Shown: positions 11,101 to 21,433 of the stretch, piece by piece
Numbering within the stretch: position 1 is the first letter of the stretch
How the letters are laid out: each line of letters begins with the position of its first letter
Assembly: GCA_034231615.1 (NCBI GenBank)
Contig: CM067317.1
Coordinates: 14,274,022 to 14,338,021 of the forward strand
Source: Meghimatium bilineatum
Lineage: Eukaryota; Mollusca; Gastropoda; Stylommatophora; Philomycidae
Direction of reading: 5' to 3'
DNA length: 64,000 bases
The notes under the pieces: generated by a model
Databases searched by the model: none
What the model was told of the DNA's origin: nothing
What the model saw: the letters and a program-made list of their open reading frames with translations, nothing else
Translations under genes and position numbers: made by a program

Positions 11101-14100
11101 ACCAATTTTTAACATACAAATGAGTACATGTGTTACCAATATTTTAACAAACAAATGAGAAATGGGTACATGTGTTACCAATATTTCTAAACAAAACATT
11201 AAAGAGACTCAGTGACAAATGACATCTCAAGTAAAAAGCCTCCATCAGGATGAAAGACAACAGACAAACAAGCAATATACTTAAAAGAAAGCACATATGG
11301 TGTGACAATGGTAGCACGAAAAGATTGAACCGTGATATGAAACATATGGGAAAGAGAAAGATCAAAGCTGAAAGGTTCCAGCAAGATAAATGACAATAAA
11401 TGAAGCATATTAAAAACAAAACAATTGAAATATTTATTTGTACAATATCATGTTGCTGTACAAATGAAGTGTCATCTCCAAATTACCGGTAACCATAATT
11501 CTTCCAAATTAACCATAATTCTGTCTTGTATCACAGTGGTACATATAGTAATGTGTCCATTCCTAACACATGAATATATTAAAAATATAAGGAATTTAAT
11601 GTTATTTTATCATTAACTTAATGGTGTACCCTTATGTGATGCTGGCATATTTACTTCACTGATTGAAACCAGCATTACAGAGCAAGGGATATTCCCACAA
11701 CTGCTTAGCTCTATTTTCCATCAACCACTGACAACAGTTATGATACAGATGGAAAGAGTGCAGCAACTGGGCTGCCAACAGAACAGAGGGAATGATCTAA
11801 GAACCCATACTGCAGCACTCGAAGTCACACAATACAATCATTTACACAGATGGCTCAATATCACAAGAAACATACAGGTGTGGTTGGGGTTTTGTGGCCT
11901 ACCAAAATGGCAAGAAATTAGCTGAGAAGTCAGGTGCGTACCCCACTACAACATCGAGTATGAGAATGGAAATAGAAGTGGTGACAGCAGCTCTCATTTG
12001 GCTGGCGACGCAACCATCAACAGACTCAGTGATTCTATCAGACTCTCAAAGTATGCTGCGCAAGATAGAAAAGTGTATGATCAGAACTGAATCGTCACTC
12101 TTCTCAATAACGTGCAGAGCATTACATGGATCCACTGTCCAGGTCATGCTGGGGTCAGGGGAAATGAATGAGCCAATGTTTTGGCTGCTAAAGCCTTGGT
12201 GAACGGCACCAAGATAAGAAGAGACAGGATTGAATTGATCAGAGCAGTCATGGATACCCTACGAGAAGACGAGCAAGAAGTCGAACAAGACAATGAACAT
12301 ATTCAGAGAATGGTAGAAATTGCTCCCTCTCTGAAAAGTTCAGAAGAATACGTAATTAGCAACTGACTGTGACACTGAGCTTATACACCTTCAGATGGCT
12401 GACAGAATGGCATGCAGAGCATATTATAGGAATGCCCCCAGTGCTGTGACGCTTGTTCCTAATCAAGAATCATCAACCATCCAAAGGTTTTTAAATTTTA
12501 GATCTCAAACTCAAGGTACCTGTCAAATATTGATCAACATGATTTTCTGATCTTTCCGGAGAAGAAATATTTTCCCTCCTCATCATGGCCAACAGTCTAT
12601 TGTCTGTCCCCAGGTGAATGATGGTTGATCTTATTCATACTTTCCATTAAGTATAGGGCTGGGAGCATAAGCTGTCATTCCAAGGCCAGATTTAGTCCAT
12701 GTTTGTTCAAAGCTATCTTGATGTTTTCTATCCACTGTTTTCTTGGTCTACCTTTGACTTTACACCCGGATATTCTTTTGTTATATGCTCTTATTGGTAT
12801 TTGGGTTTATTCTCATAAGGTGACCGAACCATTTGACTTGCTGTCTCTCAATATGTTCGATACATGATATTATACCAACTCTTTTCTTAATTTCTTATTT
12901 TATCTAGTTAACTACTCAACTAGTTGAGTAACCATTGCAGCTTTTCTCAAGACATTTCATTTCACATGTAATGATTTTCCTCTGCTTCGAGTCTTCTTCT
13001 TCTTCTGCGTTCATTCTAAAACTCCTGCAGATTAGCAGGATGTAGTCCGGAGCACGGAATGCGTTGCGTGATGGTTTACAGCATTGCTGCGATATCTGTG
13101 CTTTTCGGCCTGACACATCCGACTTCAGCATGGCTTTGGGTCACTGACCCTATATGGGATGGGACAGTCAACTCCATCCCATAACCTCCGTAGTCACCTT
13201 TTATGACATGCGTGGAAGGTAAACAGTGTTGATATTCTTTGCTCCCCTTTCGGGCCCGGCAAAACACGGGAGTGCTGCGAGTCAACAGTGACATCACCAT
13301 ATGGCTGAAAACTTGTATGTGATTGGATGTCTGCATACAAAATGGTGAAACATGCCCTGGCTACAAACACATAGAGAGCCCTCTCTGGTCTTTAATAATG
13401 AGCATCTGAAACTATGGCGTTACACCCTCTGAGTGGTACCTCGACAAGCAGAGAGCTACTCTGTTAAGAGGGAATAGCATACAGCCGGAAAAAATCCGAT
13501 AAAAGGATTTAGTGATGAATTCCTACAGTCAGTCTCACCCTTAATCCACCCACATCACGTTAACGTTGTGCCGCTTTGTTGCTATTCTCAACTTCCTTTA
13601 AAGGCTCCATCTTTTCTTTTATCTCCCATTACTTGTTATGCACTACAGTTCCTATCTTCCCCCCTTCCTTGTATCACCTTCCATAACGCCCACAACGTTC
13701 GAGGCAATGAAAGAGCGGATCAACTGGCATCGTGTGCGATTGTGGCAAAGGGCGATGGGGCAATGGATCGCGCTGACGTTTTGAACTCCTTAAGAGATAT
13801 AACACGCGAGAGTGAGACTAATGTGGATGATGATTCCTTTTCAATGGCTAGGATTAAAGATCAGGGATTGAGATGCGGTGTTGCTAGAGGTGAACATTTT
13901 GGAGGGCGCAGAAGAATGATGGTCAACCAGCATAGGACCGGTACTGTCAGCAGAAGTGTGATGGCGGATACACACAAGGAGAGATCGGAGCAACTATGGA
14001 TGTGTCCAGTTTGCAGTGATGATGATCTGACGACTAACTAACTAACTAACTAACCTTCCATAACCAATTTATCCCATCTTTAAGCTAATTTTGTTTATGG

Positions 14101-17100
14101 TACCCATAGTCTTGCTTTTTTGTTTTTGTCACTATGATCTTACTTCAGTGTATCCCTTGCCCTGTGTGGGGTCCTGTGCATTATTATGTAACACTGTATT
14201 GATGCTGTATATGAATATGGCCTTATTCATTTTGACAGACAGTCTAAAGCAAGCCTGTACCAGATGGAGTTAATGAGGCACGAGTCGAACATGCCTTCTC
14301 ATGGCTAAATCAACCGATCTATTAATGATTTGGTATGTTGTAGAATAACCGCGGAAAAATGCCATCGCTGGACTTTTGTACCTTGAGTATGAGCCTTCAT
14401 TCTGTTTTACTCAGTGTTGAATCCTCACATGTCTCAGCACCACTAAGGATTTTTTCTCCATGTGACATAATTTCTGCCAGATTTTTCCAGCTGTCCAAAG
14501 CAATGGTGTAATAATTAATTGATGATTTGCATACATCTTTTAACCACAACTTTAGTTTGCCTTTTCATCTAGTAGACTGTGAGAGTTCCCTGTAAAAGCA
14601 TTTATTTTGGGATAAGGAAAATTAAAATGCCCAAGCTACATGAAACTTCTGTGACTGAGTGTGGAATATATTGTTGGAAGCCTGGCTCTCTGCAGGACCT
14701 AGTTGTTGGTAACCCTTTCCTGCCACTTGATATTGAACATTTTTGGAGACATAGTAGATGGAAGATGTTCAATCTTTTTTCTTGTAAGTATAGTGTCCAT
14801 GTTTCATAACTCATAAAGAACACTGAGTACACATGCCCAGTAGATATGCATCTTTGTTTCCATTGTCAACTTCGTGTTGTTCCAGATTTTCTTGAAAATT
14901 TACCAAACTGGTGGCAAAGCAATTCCATAATTATTTCTTTGTCAAGGGAGAAATTTGTTGTTAAGGTGGTTCCAAGTAGATGAAACTGTTCGGACTAAAG
15001 TTGCAGGCTGTTCGGTACTGAACTAGATAGGCAGAGACAATCAAATAAACATTAAATAGACACAAGCTTACCATGGCTAACGCAACTAAAACAGCCAAAG
15101 ACAAAATAAACTCAGAATCCCACCACCCCCCCCCCAAAAAAAAAAACTTACCGGCACAAGTGGAAATGACAATAGATAGGTCTCTGCACCTTCTTAATTT
15201 TTGTTGAAAGATTTTACTTGTAAAAGAGACACAAACAGATATGAAACATATACAAACTTACCCACAGATCTGAACAGACAAGCTCCATCTTCACCCATCT
15301 TCTTTATTATAAATCCTCTCTTTTCCTTTAAGGCTTGCTCAAACCATTGTTCTAGCTGTAATTATTACATTTTCATATATTAATTAGAAGTCATTATATG
15401 TAAATAAAGTAAAAAAAGAGTAAAGTAACCCATAGCATTTATTAATGCCATAGCGGTGTGAAATGTTAGCGATCTCACATTTCAGAGGCTCTGCAAATGA
15501 GGGCGGTAGCCATCTCCTCTCCCTCGCAGTCTTTACTTCCCGGATTAATCTGATACCCATTTAAGGTTGGGTCGACCCGGGAGCCGTTGCGATCTGAAAA
15601 ACATTTCCGCCTCAACTGGGGAATGGACCCAGGACCACTCATATGCGAAGCCAGTGCAAATGTTATGTAAATACTAACATATGAAAGTTTCATTTTTGAA
15701 AATAAGAAAGTAAATAATCTAGTACAGATAATAAGTGCAGAAAAACTATAATCCAAAACTGAAGTTTTGCTAATTACAGTAACACAACAGGCAAGAAATA
15801 GCAATGACCTCATTCACATAATCACAGTGTTATTTTTTTACTTGTCGTATGTTATTAGGTATTAGGTCTGTTGATTATCCTCTTCGCACATCGGACACAT
15901 CCATACGTGCTCAGACCTCCGCTTCAGTAAATCACTCAGATATAACGGCTGATGGTTTCAATACTTGATTCTTGATTAAAAAACTTGCCTCACAGCATGT
16001 GGGGCATTCCCATAAGTGCTCCATCCTCTGTTCCAGTAGCCATTCGACTCGATGGTGTTTCGAGTCCAATGCCGCCGAAACAGATGCCGACATCAGGGCA
16101 CAACTCTGGCCCTTGAGACAGCTTTCTTTGTTGTTCTGCCAACCCACGCCGTGCCCGTAACTAGTTCAAGCACAACGTCGGCATGTCGGAACAACATGGT
16201 AACTGTTATCGAAGGTTACGACTACGGGATTGTATAGATGACGTGCCATGAAGTTTCTATAAGAAGATAACCTCAATATAAAGGCATGTCATCTACTAAG
16301 GTTTTCTGTTGCATGGCTGGTTTGTCTAGTGAGCCATTGGTGAGACCCACAGACGCAACCGCATGCACGACTATGTTGTACTATCCGGTACTATGTTGGT
16401 TCACTGTTGTTTTGAAATCTGTGTCAGGGGTTCTCTACGGGACACGCTCCCAAATCCCGCATTCTCGATATTGACTCATGTTCATTAATCTAAGAAATCC
16501 TCTGATTGTGAGAAATCATAAAGAGCAATGAGTATGTCTGCTCGGTCCATAAGCTGATCATCTGTTGTGGTGTCGAGGCTAGCTAATTGGTCAGCCCGTT
16601 TGTTTCCCCCCACGCCCGTGTGTCTGGGGACAAAGATAAGCGTGAGTTTCTGTAGTGATGTCTGCATTTTAGCTCACTCTAATGAATCCACCAATTCCCC
16701 CACGTACATCACCTATTTTCACTTTCTGAATCATATTTAGTGAGTCACTTAGTATGCACGCATGGGAATAGGCTTGCGATTCCAGCCAGTTAAGTGCCAG
16801 CGATACGGCAAATACTTCCATTGTTAGGCTGCTTGTTGTTGTGGTAAAGGCACCACTGGCTTCGTATACTATTCCTCCTTTTGAACTGGCAGTAAAAGCC
16901 ATGCTTATCTGTGGTGAAGGATGACCGACCCGTCTGTATAAATCACAACATCTATTCCATCAGTATTCTCGCAGATTAGTTAAGATGTTATGTTGTATTC
17001 TTGATAAAGGCTTTATGGTCAAAACATGAATTTGTATGTGTTGTCACTCATCACCAGAGATTAGCAAACATTCATTACCCTGTTGCAAGTTTTGCCTGGT

Positions 17101-20100
17101 GAAAGTAGATAATGAAATTTCATTTTTCAAAATCAGACAATTTCATAAAGAAAATAGCTATTCATGTTTCAGCAACTATAAGAAGCAGTAAAATATCTCA
17201 GTGGAATCCATCTAAAACACATATATATATATCAAGTGACATTCTTTCCAGAAAGTTTTCGTTGTGGACACTGAACAATTCTCTGTCCTGGACAAGCAGA
17301 CCAGCCTGCATTGGCCAGAGACGTTCATACATTCTCACTGAAGACAATGTCACTGGTGCACCATCTTCTTGGTCTTCCTCTCATTTTCCCTGGCACTCTC
17401 CCCTCCAGAGTGCATACTTATAACACACATTTCCCTATTTAATAACCTTTGTCAAAATCCTCAGTTATATTTATACTGTATTTAGTGAATTTCTGTCTTT
17501 ACATAAATATTTCATTGTTACAGACCAAGTTGTTATAAATTTGATAAATTCAAGTAGGAAGCATGAGGATAAATGAAAATAATTCTTACAGCTGATGGGA
17601 ATTAAGTCAGGTTCATTCTAGTGGCACTGAATCACCTTGCAACTTAAGTAAACATGTTTTACATACTTGACCAACCACATCCCCCCAAAAAGGTTGTGAT
17701 CTCGTCAAGACATTCAACCTATGTACTCAAGTTAATTAGAACGAACCAATCGAGACAAGGACTATTACAACAACAATGAACATCCTGTACAATGATTGAA
17801 GCATCCTCAGTAACACCACCACAGAACACATATTTGTACTACAAGAACCTAAAGGTCTTCTTGTAAATATAAATAACATTTTTGTTTATCTAACAAATAC
17901 AAATTTGATTGGGATCTGACTATAATTTTAAATAACTAATTTTTTTCTGGAGAGAATGATTTAGTTATATACATACTTGAATTTTTTTGGAGAAGTTCAA
18001 GATCAGTATGGGGCTTTCTGCCATTTCAAGAGGTTGAGTCATTACTGAAATGTGGCTACCGACAGTAAAGGTCTATGAGCAGAATCAAACAAACCTTCAT
18101 ATGTCATGTTTTCCGTTATTTCTATGTGTTTTGTTGGTCAGTGTTAGCAGGCGAGACAAAGTATATACATTGTGCTCTATGAAAAGCACAAAAAATAATC
18201 AAAATCATCACATATATGAAGGCTTGTTTTGATTCTGGTCATTGGCAATGTCAATGTTCCCTCTAATTATCTTATCATGTTACCATATCTGAAGACGTCT
18301 GAGTGGTGAATATTTCTGCGTCAAGGTTGCTACTACCTAAAAGTAATTCGCTCATTCTTTATGCGCATAGGTGCTTATTTCGTGAGTGGTACCTTCTAAT
18401 TATGTCTGCGGTCGCTCACCAAACTCAAGTGGAGTTTTGCTTCATAGGCTTCTACTGTTAATTGCTCCGACTGAAGGTTGTAAAATATGATAACCTCCAG
18501 TATGAGAATGAAGATCAAGACTGTTAAGTTGGAACTAAATTTGGTCTCTAAAACAGGGAAAGCCTTTATGGGGCTGCATTTCTAAAGGTATTATGAAGGT
18601 CTAACCAGATTAGCCACTGGAACCGACAGCCTCTAGATAATGGCAAGCCCATATAGTGAGGTTTCCTCTTGTGGAAGCCCCCACAACAATTTTATCTTTA
18701 CAATTATGTTTTTCTTCTCTTTGAATCCCCATCAAGGCCATCCTCTTATTATGAAGATTGTGTTATGTGTGCCACTAGTTGCTGAAAAACTAACCTTGAC
18801 CTGCCATACCCACATCCAAGCAAAACCATTGTCTAGCTAGCTAGCTAGGTCAAGTTTAAAGGGAACTCAAGATTTCCAAATTGTGACAAGAAAGTGCAGG
18901 GCAGCTGGCATTGCACTAAGCCAGATATAGAAAACCCCTCTCAAAATATCATGTTGCTAAAGTGGATGCTGTGAGATAGCGAAAATGTTGAAAGCACTTA
19001 AGAAGCACATGATGTGATACTGCTTTAGATAACATAACAGAATCAGAATCCATGCAAAAATCCAGCAAATGGTGTGAAAATATGACTAGCTGAGATTTTT
19101 CAAGTGGTACACTGTACCTGCCTCCAATAGTGCAAATTCTGTCATCTATGTATTCTCTGGACAACTACATTCCAGCTGGAGATCTAAGTTCTAAGCTCCT
19201 CTGGACAACTACATTCCAGCTGGAGATCTAAGTTCTAAGCTCCTCTGGACAACTACATTCCAGCTGGAGATCTAAGTTCTAAGCTCCTCTGGATAATTAA
19301 ATTCCAGCTGGAGATCTAAGTTCTAAGCTCCTCTGGGATGAGAGAGAACAACTCAATCCAGATCTAATATCAATCGAGATTTATTATAAACAGTACACTA
19401 TGTAGTTTATAATAAATGAATATCTAGTTGCCAATACAGGCATATAACCACATGAGATCAGGGTAAAAAGTCAGAGGAAGACCACGGAAAAGATTGGTAG
19501 AAAACGTCAGGGACATCCTGAACAGACACAGTCATAGCACAGCTAAGGCCACACATCTGATTTTAGAACGCAAACTTGAGCTCCAATCACCCCTATGCTT
19601 AACGGCAAGAGTGGATAACAAACCACCTGGAGAAAGACAATAGTACACTATGTAACCATACTCTAAGTATTTAACCTTAAGCTTGCCAAATTACACAACA
19701 ACGGTTAGGTAATACCTCGGAACTAGAGCAAAGGTCCCAGTGAAGAGTTGATCAGTAGTTGCGCTGCCTTTTCAATTAATATACTTTAAATACAAATTCT
19801 ACTAATCACGCTGCAAAGGCTAGGTAATACCTCGAAACTAGAACAAAGGTCACAGGGAAGACTTAAATCATAGTTGCGCCGAATTAATAATTAATTCTCT
19901 AAGAATTCTCATCTAAGGCGTGAATCGATATGATTGGTTTTTCAAGGGAAGAATTTCCGTAAGAATCTCCTGAAATCCCTGAGGTCTCTGGCAAGTTGTC
20001 CTGCCTTCTCTAGCGACGTGCATACATTCCTGAATATCTCTTCTCCAGCAACGTCTTGGCCTGTATGTAGGTAATTGGTATGTAGGCCTATAAAAGGTCA

Positions 20101-21433
20101 ATTTCTAGTATAGGTCTCTGTTGTGACCTTTGTTCTACTTTCAAGGTATTACCTAACCTTTGCAGTGTTAGATAATTTGTGTAAGATTATAGATTTTCAG
20201 AAGGGGGGGGGACTAAAAGGATAAGAATTAGTTCTCTAAGAGTTCTCGTCTAAGGCGTGAATCAATATGATTGGTTTTTCAAGGGAAATCCGTGACGTTA
20301 CTGTAAACAGTGCTCTATTTATAGCCAAATGGAGACCTATACTAGAAATTCACCCTATATATATAAAAAAGTGCTGGCTCCCGTTACTTTCACTTTGTAC
20401 ATTCACACAGGTCAACTTGGACACTTTCAAACAAAGTTGTTCTCTTTAGGCTATTAGTGTCTGAACAAGTCATATTCTCTTCGGCGACCATCAACAGGTC
20501 ATCTAGTGTCAAATGAAAATAAATCATTAGGTATTAGGTATGTTGATTATCATCTTTGCACACCGGACATGTCCATAGAGGCTCTGATCTCCGCTTCAGT
20601 AAATCTCTCAGGGTATAACGGCTGATGGTTCCGGTTCTATGTTGGTTCACTACACTTTTTGAAATATTTGTTAAGGGTTCTCTTTGAGCCACGCCCTTAT
20701 TAATCTCAAAATCCTCTGATAGTGAGGACTCACAAAGAGCAGTCAGTATGTCTGCTCGATCCATAGGTTGACCGTCTGTTGTGGTGGAGAGACTAGCTAA
20801 TTTGTCGGTACGTTCGTTTCCCTCCACGCCCGCATGAAAATATAATATCATATCTTAGTCTAATCTAATGCCTAAACAATATCTAACTTAACTTAGTTTT
20901 ATTTCATGCATAATCTACCATACCTCTGCAATATTCTCAGGTGCAGCTGGGGGTTGACTGTGCTCCTCCTCACTATTATATTCCTCTCCACAATCATCCA
21001 CACTGCCACCAAGAGGTGAAAGACTATTTGAATTGCCAGTAACATTGGCTGCTGTTGGAAGCACATTTGAAGCATGACTGCGATGCTTCCGAACAGTTCT
21101 ATGGGGTGAAGAACGATGGCGTCTTTTATGATTAGGTGTTTCATGTCCATCAAATTCGTAAGATGCATTGGCTGACAGATTCTGCGTCAACACCGGATGA
21201 GAATGGGCAAGTTCGTCCCGACTTGATGTCGAAGGAATCCATCGAGTGGGTGACGTTCTTGTTCTAGTAGGTTTCTCGAGTCTACTTTCAGGATTTCCAC
21301 CGTGATGATAAAGGCTGTGCCCATGGGCTAGACCGTGACCATGCTGATGAGGATGGCCAACTGTACTGTGAGGATCTGGTGTTTCCGAATCATTTTTATC
21401 TTTGGTAACCTTCTTTTTGGGTTTGATTGTCAT
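4992..21433 (-). CDS. OTUD5: OTUD5 deubiquitinase, first five coding exons (3' end off window)
   Basis: OTU-family cysteine protease that in animals removes ubiquitin chains and is known as DUBA. The coding join is 21433-20924, 15355-15262, 11069-11005, 6868-6712 and 5140-4992, with phases 0, 1, 0, 1 and 0 after successive exons, so the frame stays open for about 325 residues. Residues 1-170 are a low-complexity His/Ser-rich N-terminus starting MTIKPKKK, like the vertebrate start. Residues about 184-310 are the OTU domain: [10 protein letters not shown] carries Asp193 and the nucleophile Cys196, and YHGNVHYN carries catalytic His301. The motif EEYNSEEEH (Ser154) matches the vertebrate CK2-phosphorylated site that controls activity. 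Introns of 5568, 4192, 4136 and 1571 bp hold transposon debris. The C-terminal exons (helical region and ubiquitin-interacting segment) are not seen and probably lie left of base 1. Confidence 0.95.
5455..5700. repeat. (TA)n microsatellites and mariner-like end
   Basis: Short (TA)n runs lie at about 5456-5474 and 5665-5690. Between them, CAAGGTGTCTATAAAGTCAC at about 5490 resembles the terminal repeat style of mariner elements, but no partner end was found. Lies in OTUD5 intron 4. Confidence 0.35.
5850..6640 (-). mobile_element. RNase H of non-LTR element, split by a second element
   Basis: About 6640-6420 encodes the RNase H start of one family ([11 protein letters not shown], then [20 protein letters not shown]). 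About 6000-5850 encodes its end ([20 protein letters not shown], then [16 protein letters not shown]). Between them, 6275-6005 is the 3' part of a different family ([15 protein letters not shown], also seen near 24400 and 16050), partly duplicated in tandem. This is a nested arrangement in OTUD5 intron 4, with both copies dead. Confidence 0.7.
6712..6868 (-). CDS. OTUD5: OTUD5 coding exon 4
   Basis: Acceptor ATATTTCAG|TCAAAGAATG and donor AGCTTAG|GTAATT, 157 bp, entering in phase 0 and leaving in phase 1. It encodes 52 residues including [20 protein letters not shown] and [20 protein letters not shown], the most conserved part of the OTU domain (ubiquitin-binding and substrate cleft). Confidence 0.96.
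6875..8375. other. OTUD5 intron 3 sequence without recognised features
   Basis: AT-rich intronic DNA with short homopolymers (A run near 7070, C run near 7820). No recognised repeat, exon or RNA gene on either strand. Confidence 0.5.
8379..9245 (-). mobile_element. Non-LTR retrotransposon remnant (RT palm to 3' end)
   Basis: On the minus strand this runs from [14 protein letters not shown] through a damaged catalytic box ([16 protein letters not shown], where YADDTVL is expected) to the typical C-terminus [20 protein letters not shown], then [11 protein letters not shown] at 8400. The end after GGTACC shares sequence with copies at 55010, 51755 and 57230. Frames are broken, so this is a 5'-truncated dead copy in OTUD5 intron 3. 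Confidence 0.8.
9680..9876 (-). mobile_element. Short hairpin retroposon, copy with 10-bp TSD
   Basis: The body is 9690-9866, minus orientation, with a (GAA)n tail on the left (TTCCTCTTCTTCTTC). The direct repeat TATCCAGTTC flanks it at 9680-9689 and 9867-9876. The palindrome core is slightly altered (GGAGCATGGTCC). The 5' terminal about 20 bases (GACACATCAGTCTTTGGCCC) are duplicated in tandem. Confidence 0.78.
10466..10625 (+). mobile_element. Short hairpin retroposon, near-complete copy
   Basis: Runs from GAAGACGGATGTGTCTGGCC, through the intact hairpin with the AGGACCATGGTCCT palindrome at about 10557, to GAGTTTGAGAATGAAC and a (GAA)n tail. No clear target duplication is seen, because another short element begins directly at the tail. 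Confidence 0.75.
10625..10767. mobile_element. 143-bp MITE with ~22-bp terminal inverted repeats
   Basis: The left end ACCAGGACCTCTCAGATGG (10625-10643) is matched with one or two differences by the inverse right end CCATCTGAGAGGACCTGGT (10749-10767). There is no coding capacity. It abuts the (GAA)n tail of the preceding retroposon. The superfamily is undetermined because no target duplication is clear. Confidence 0.6.
10815..10975 (+). mobile_element. Non-LTR retrotransposon C-terminal scrap
   Basis: Plus-strand reading with one frame change resembles RT C-termini seen elsewhere here ([20 protein letters not shown], then [12 protein letters not shown]). The same family is seen inverted at 52400-52640 and 45000-45260. 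Confidence 0.5.
11005..11069 (-). CDS. OTUD5: OTUD5 coding exon 3
   Basis: Acceptor GAACAG|CTGATCAAGTG and donor GATTATATG|GTATTA, 65 bp. It completes the split Ala codon and encodes [21 protein letters not shown], the OTU helices after the catalytic Cys. The donor GTATTA is weak, but the phase match to exon 4 is exact. Confidence 0.95.
11750..12366 (+). mobile_element. Non-LTR retrotransposon RNase H remnant
   Basis: About 11840-12110 encodes RNase H with the catalytic Asp ([14 protein letters not shown]), [19 protein letters not shown], the catalytic Glu ([14 protein letters not shown]) and the third acidic residue ([13 protein letters not shown]). After a frame change, about 12115-12185 has [16 protein letters not shown] with a stop in place of the following residue, then ANVLAAKAL. 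12181-12366 holds the C-terminal tail ([29 protein letters not shown]). It is the same family as 24326-25394 but on the opposite strand, in OTUD5 intron 2. Confidence 0.85.
12600..12870 (-). mobile_element. Non-LTR retrotransposon C-terminal scrap
   Basis: Minus-strand reading [20 protein letters not shown] followed by a basic/aromatic stretch is the conserved W.GH..R region that follows the RT domain in many LINE families. Stops are present, so the copy is dead. Confidence 0.65.
12990..13115 (-). repeat. Hairpin retroposon, short-stem variant
   Basis: Starts with the (GAA)n tail in inverse (CTTCTTCTTCTTCTGCGTTC) and keeps the left and right parts of the family. The central long hairpin is replaced by CCTGCAGATTAGCAGG, a short stem of five pairs. 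Similar variants lie at 21890, 35060, 40225 and 63545. Confidence 0.6.
13140..13560. other. Unidentified, repeat-like intronic DNA
   Basis: GC-richer than its surroundings, directly between the hairpin variant and the RNase H remnant. It contains short imperfect repeats (AAAAAATCCGATAAAAGG) but no recognised domain. It could be untranslated sequence of a retroelement. Confidence 0.35.
13685..14056 (+). mobile_element. Non-LTR retrotransposon 3' end with (TAAC)n tail
   Basis: Encodes the RNase H end ([20 protein letters not shown]), [51 protein letters not shown] and the Cys-rich C-terminus ([12 protein letters not shown]), then runs straight into (CTAA)n at 14035-14056. The frame is open across about 120 residues, so this is among the younger copies. 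The microsatellite tail marks the true 3' end. Same family as 20525, 34753 and 15845. Confidence 0.85.
14330..15010 (-). mobile_element. Non-LTR retrotransposon remnant (post-RT region)
   Basis: In minus-strand frames with several stops, the segment [28 protein letters not shown] and [11 protein letters not shown], then a Lys/Arg-rich stretch, matches the region after the RT domain (normally RI.N..IL.R..LPS, then LRWLGHV.RM). Upstream [20 protein letters not shown] fits the preceding YG.E.W block. A dead copy in OTUD5 intron 2, ending just before exon 2. Confidence 0.7.
15262..15355 (-). CDS. OTUD5: OTUD5 coding exon 2 (catalytic Cys)
   Basis: Acceptor TTACAG|CTAGAACAATGG and donor CTGTGG|GTAAGT, 94 bp, entering in phase 0 and leaving in phase 1. 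It encodes [20 protein letters not shown] then [11 protein letters not shown], which includes the active-site Asp and Cys of the OTU fold. Confidence 0.95.
15410..15665 (-). mobile_element. tRNA-related SINE
   Basis: Read on the minus strand, the head TGAGTGGTCCTGGGTCCATT at about 15640 has the shape of a tRNA-derived B box and arm. It is followed by a body including GGGAAGTAAAGACTGCGAGG and GAGGAGATGGCTACCGCCCT, and a TTTAC-rich tail at 15410-15440. A truncated copy of the body and tail lies at 36905-37036. It lies just upstream of OTUD5 exon 2, in intron 1. I cannot name the SINE family. Confidence 0.6.
15845..16960 (-). mobile_element. Composite of nested retroelement pieces
   Basis: Minus-strand order: 16960-16385 is a family-1 RNase H ([47 protein letters not shown]). 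16380-16165 is a dispersed repeat also present at 42625-42770. 16165-15960 is the 3' end of family 2 ([18 protein letters not shown]). 15955-15845 is the family-1 terminus with a TTAGGTATTAGG-type tail. The catalytic positions of RNase H are partly kept, but the gene is interrupted twice. Confidence 0.7.
16165..16380. repeat. Dispersed repeat, copy 1
   Basis: Shares AAGGTTTTCTGTTGCATGG, then a GTGAGACCCACA..CGCAACCGCATGC segment, with 42625-42770. It carries no ORF. Here it is inserted within a retroelement remnant. Class unknown. Confidence 0.55.
16961..19155. other. OTUD5 intron 1 sequence, little recognisable
   Basis: AT-rich intronic DNA. A stretch at 17260-17400 might be a worn retroelement end, but no diagnostic motif is clear. 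TAGCTAGCTAGCTAGG at 18835 is a tiny tetranucleotide run. Confidence 0.45.
19157..19333. repeat. 44-bp minisatellite, four units
   Basis: Four near-identical units containing CTCTGGACAACTACATTCCA followed by GCTGGAGATCTAAGTTCTAA. The last unit has two substitutions. Low divergence suggests recent expansion. Confidence 0.9.
19455..19660 (+). mobile_element. Retroelement C-terminal scrap
   Basis: Open plus-strand reading [20 protein letters not shown], then [20 protein letters not shown] and a [10 protein letters not shown] end, resembles LINE C-termini (RGRP..RW..N). A second copy of the same end is at 47880-48010. Confidence 0.5.
19680..20360. repeat. Foldback region with direct and inverted copies
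   Basis: GGTAATACCTCGAAACTAG at about 19812 occurs directly at about 19705 and inverted at about 20145 (about 45 bp arms). CTCTAAGAATTCTCATCTAA (19895) recurs directly at 20232. ATTTCTAGTATAGGTCTC (20101) is inverted at 20332. The layered arrangement suggests nested or rearranged foldback MITEs. No coding capacity. Confidence 0.6.
20525..20851 (-). mobile_element. Non-LTR retrotransposon 3' end, well preserved
   Basis: Open minus-strand frame [70 protein letters not shown], ending in a TTAGGTATTAGG-type tail on the left. It holds the last RNase H acidic residue and the conserved Cys-rich terminus. It lies immediately downstream of OTUD5 exon 1, within intron 1. Confidence 0.85.
20924..21433 (-). 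CDS. OTUD5: OTUD5 coding exon 1 (residues 1-170)
   Basis: Starts at ATG 21433-21431 and ends GCAGAG|GTATGG at 20924/20923, phase 0. It encodes MTIKPKKK, a His/Gly run ([20 protein letters not shown]), a basic stretch ([20 protein letters not shown]) and the acidic YNSEEEHS motif. Only the first residues and the YNSE motif are conserved with vertebrate OTUD5; the middle is lineage-specific and probably disordered. The start is chosen because MTI-PKKK matches the family N-terminus. Confidence 0.93.

Noticed and set aside
13140-13560. Possible tRNA or rRNA fragment
   Set aside because: GC-richer with small hairpins, but no cloverleaf or recognisable rRNA core could be drawn.
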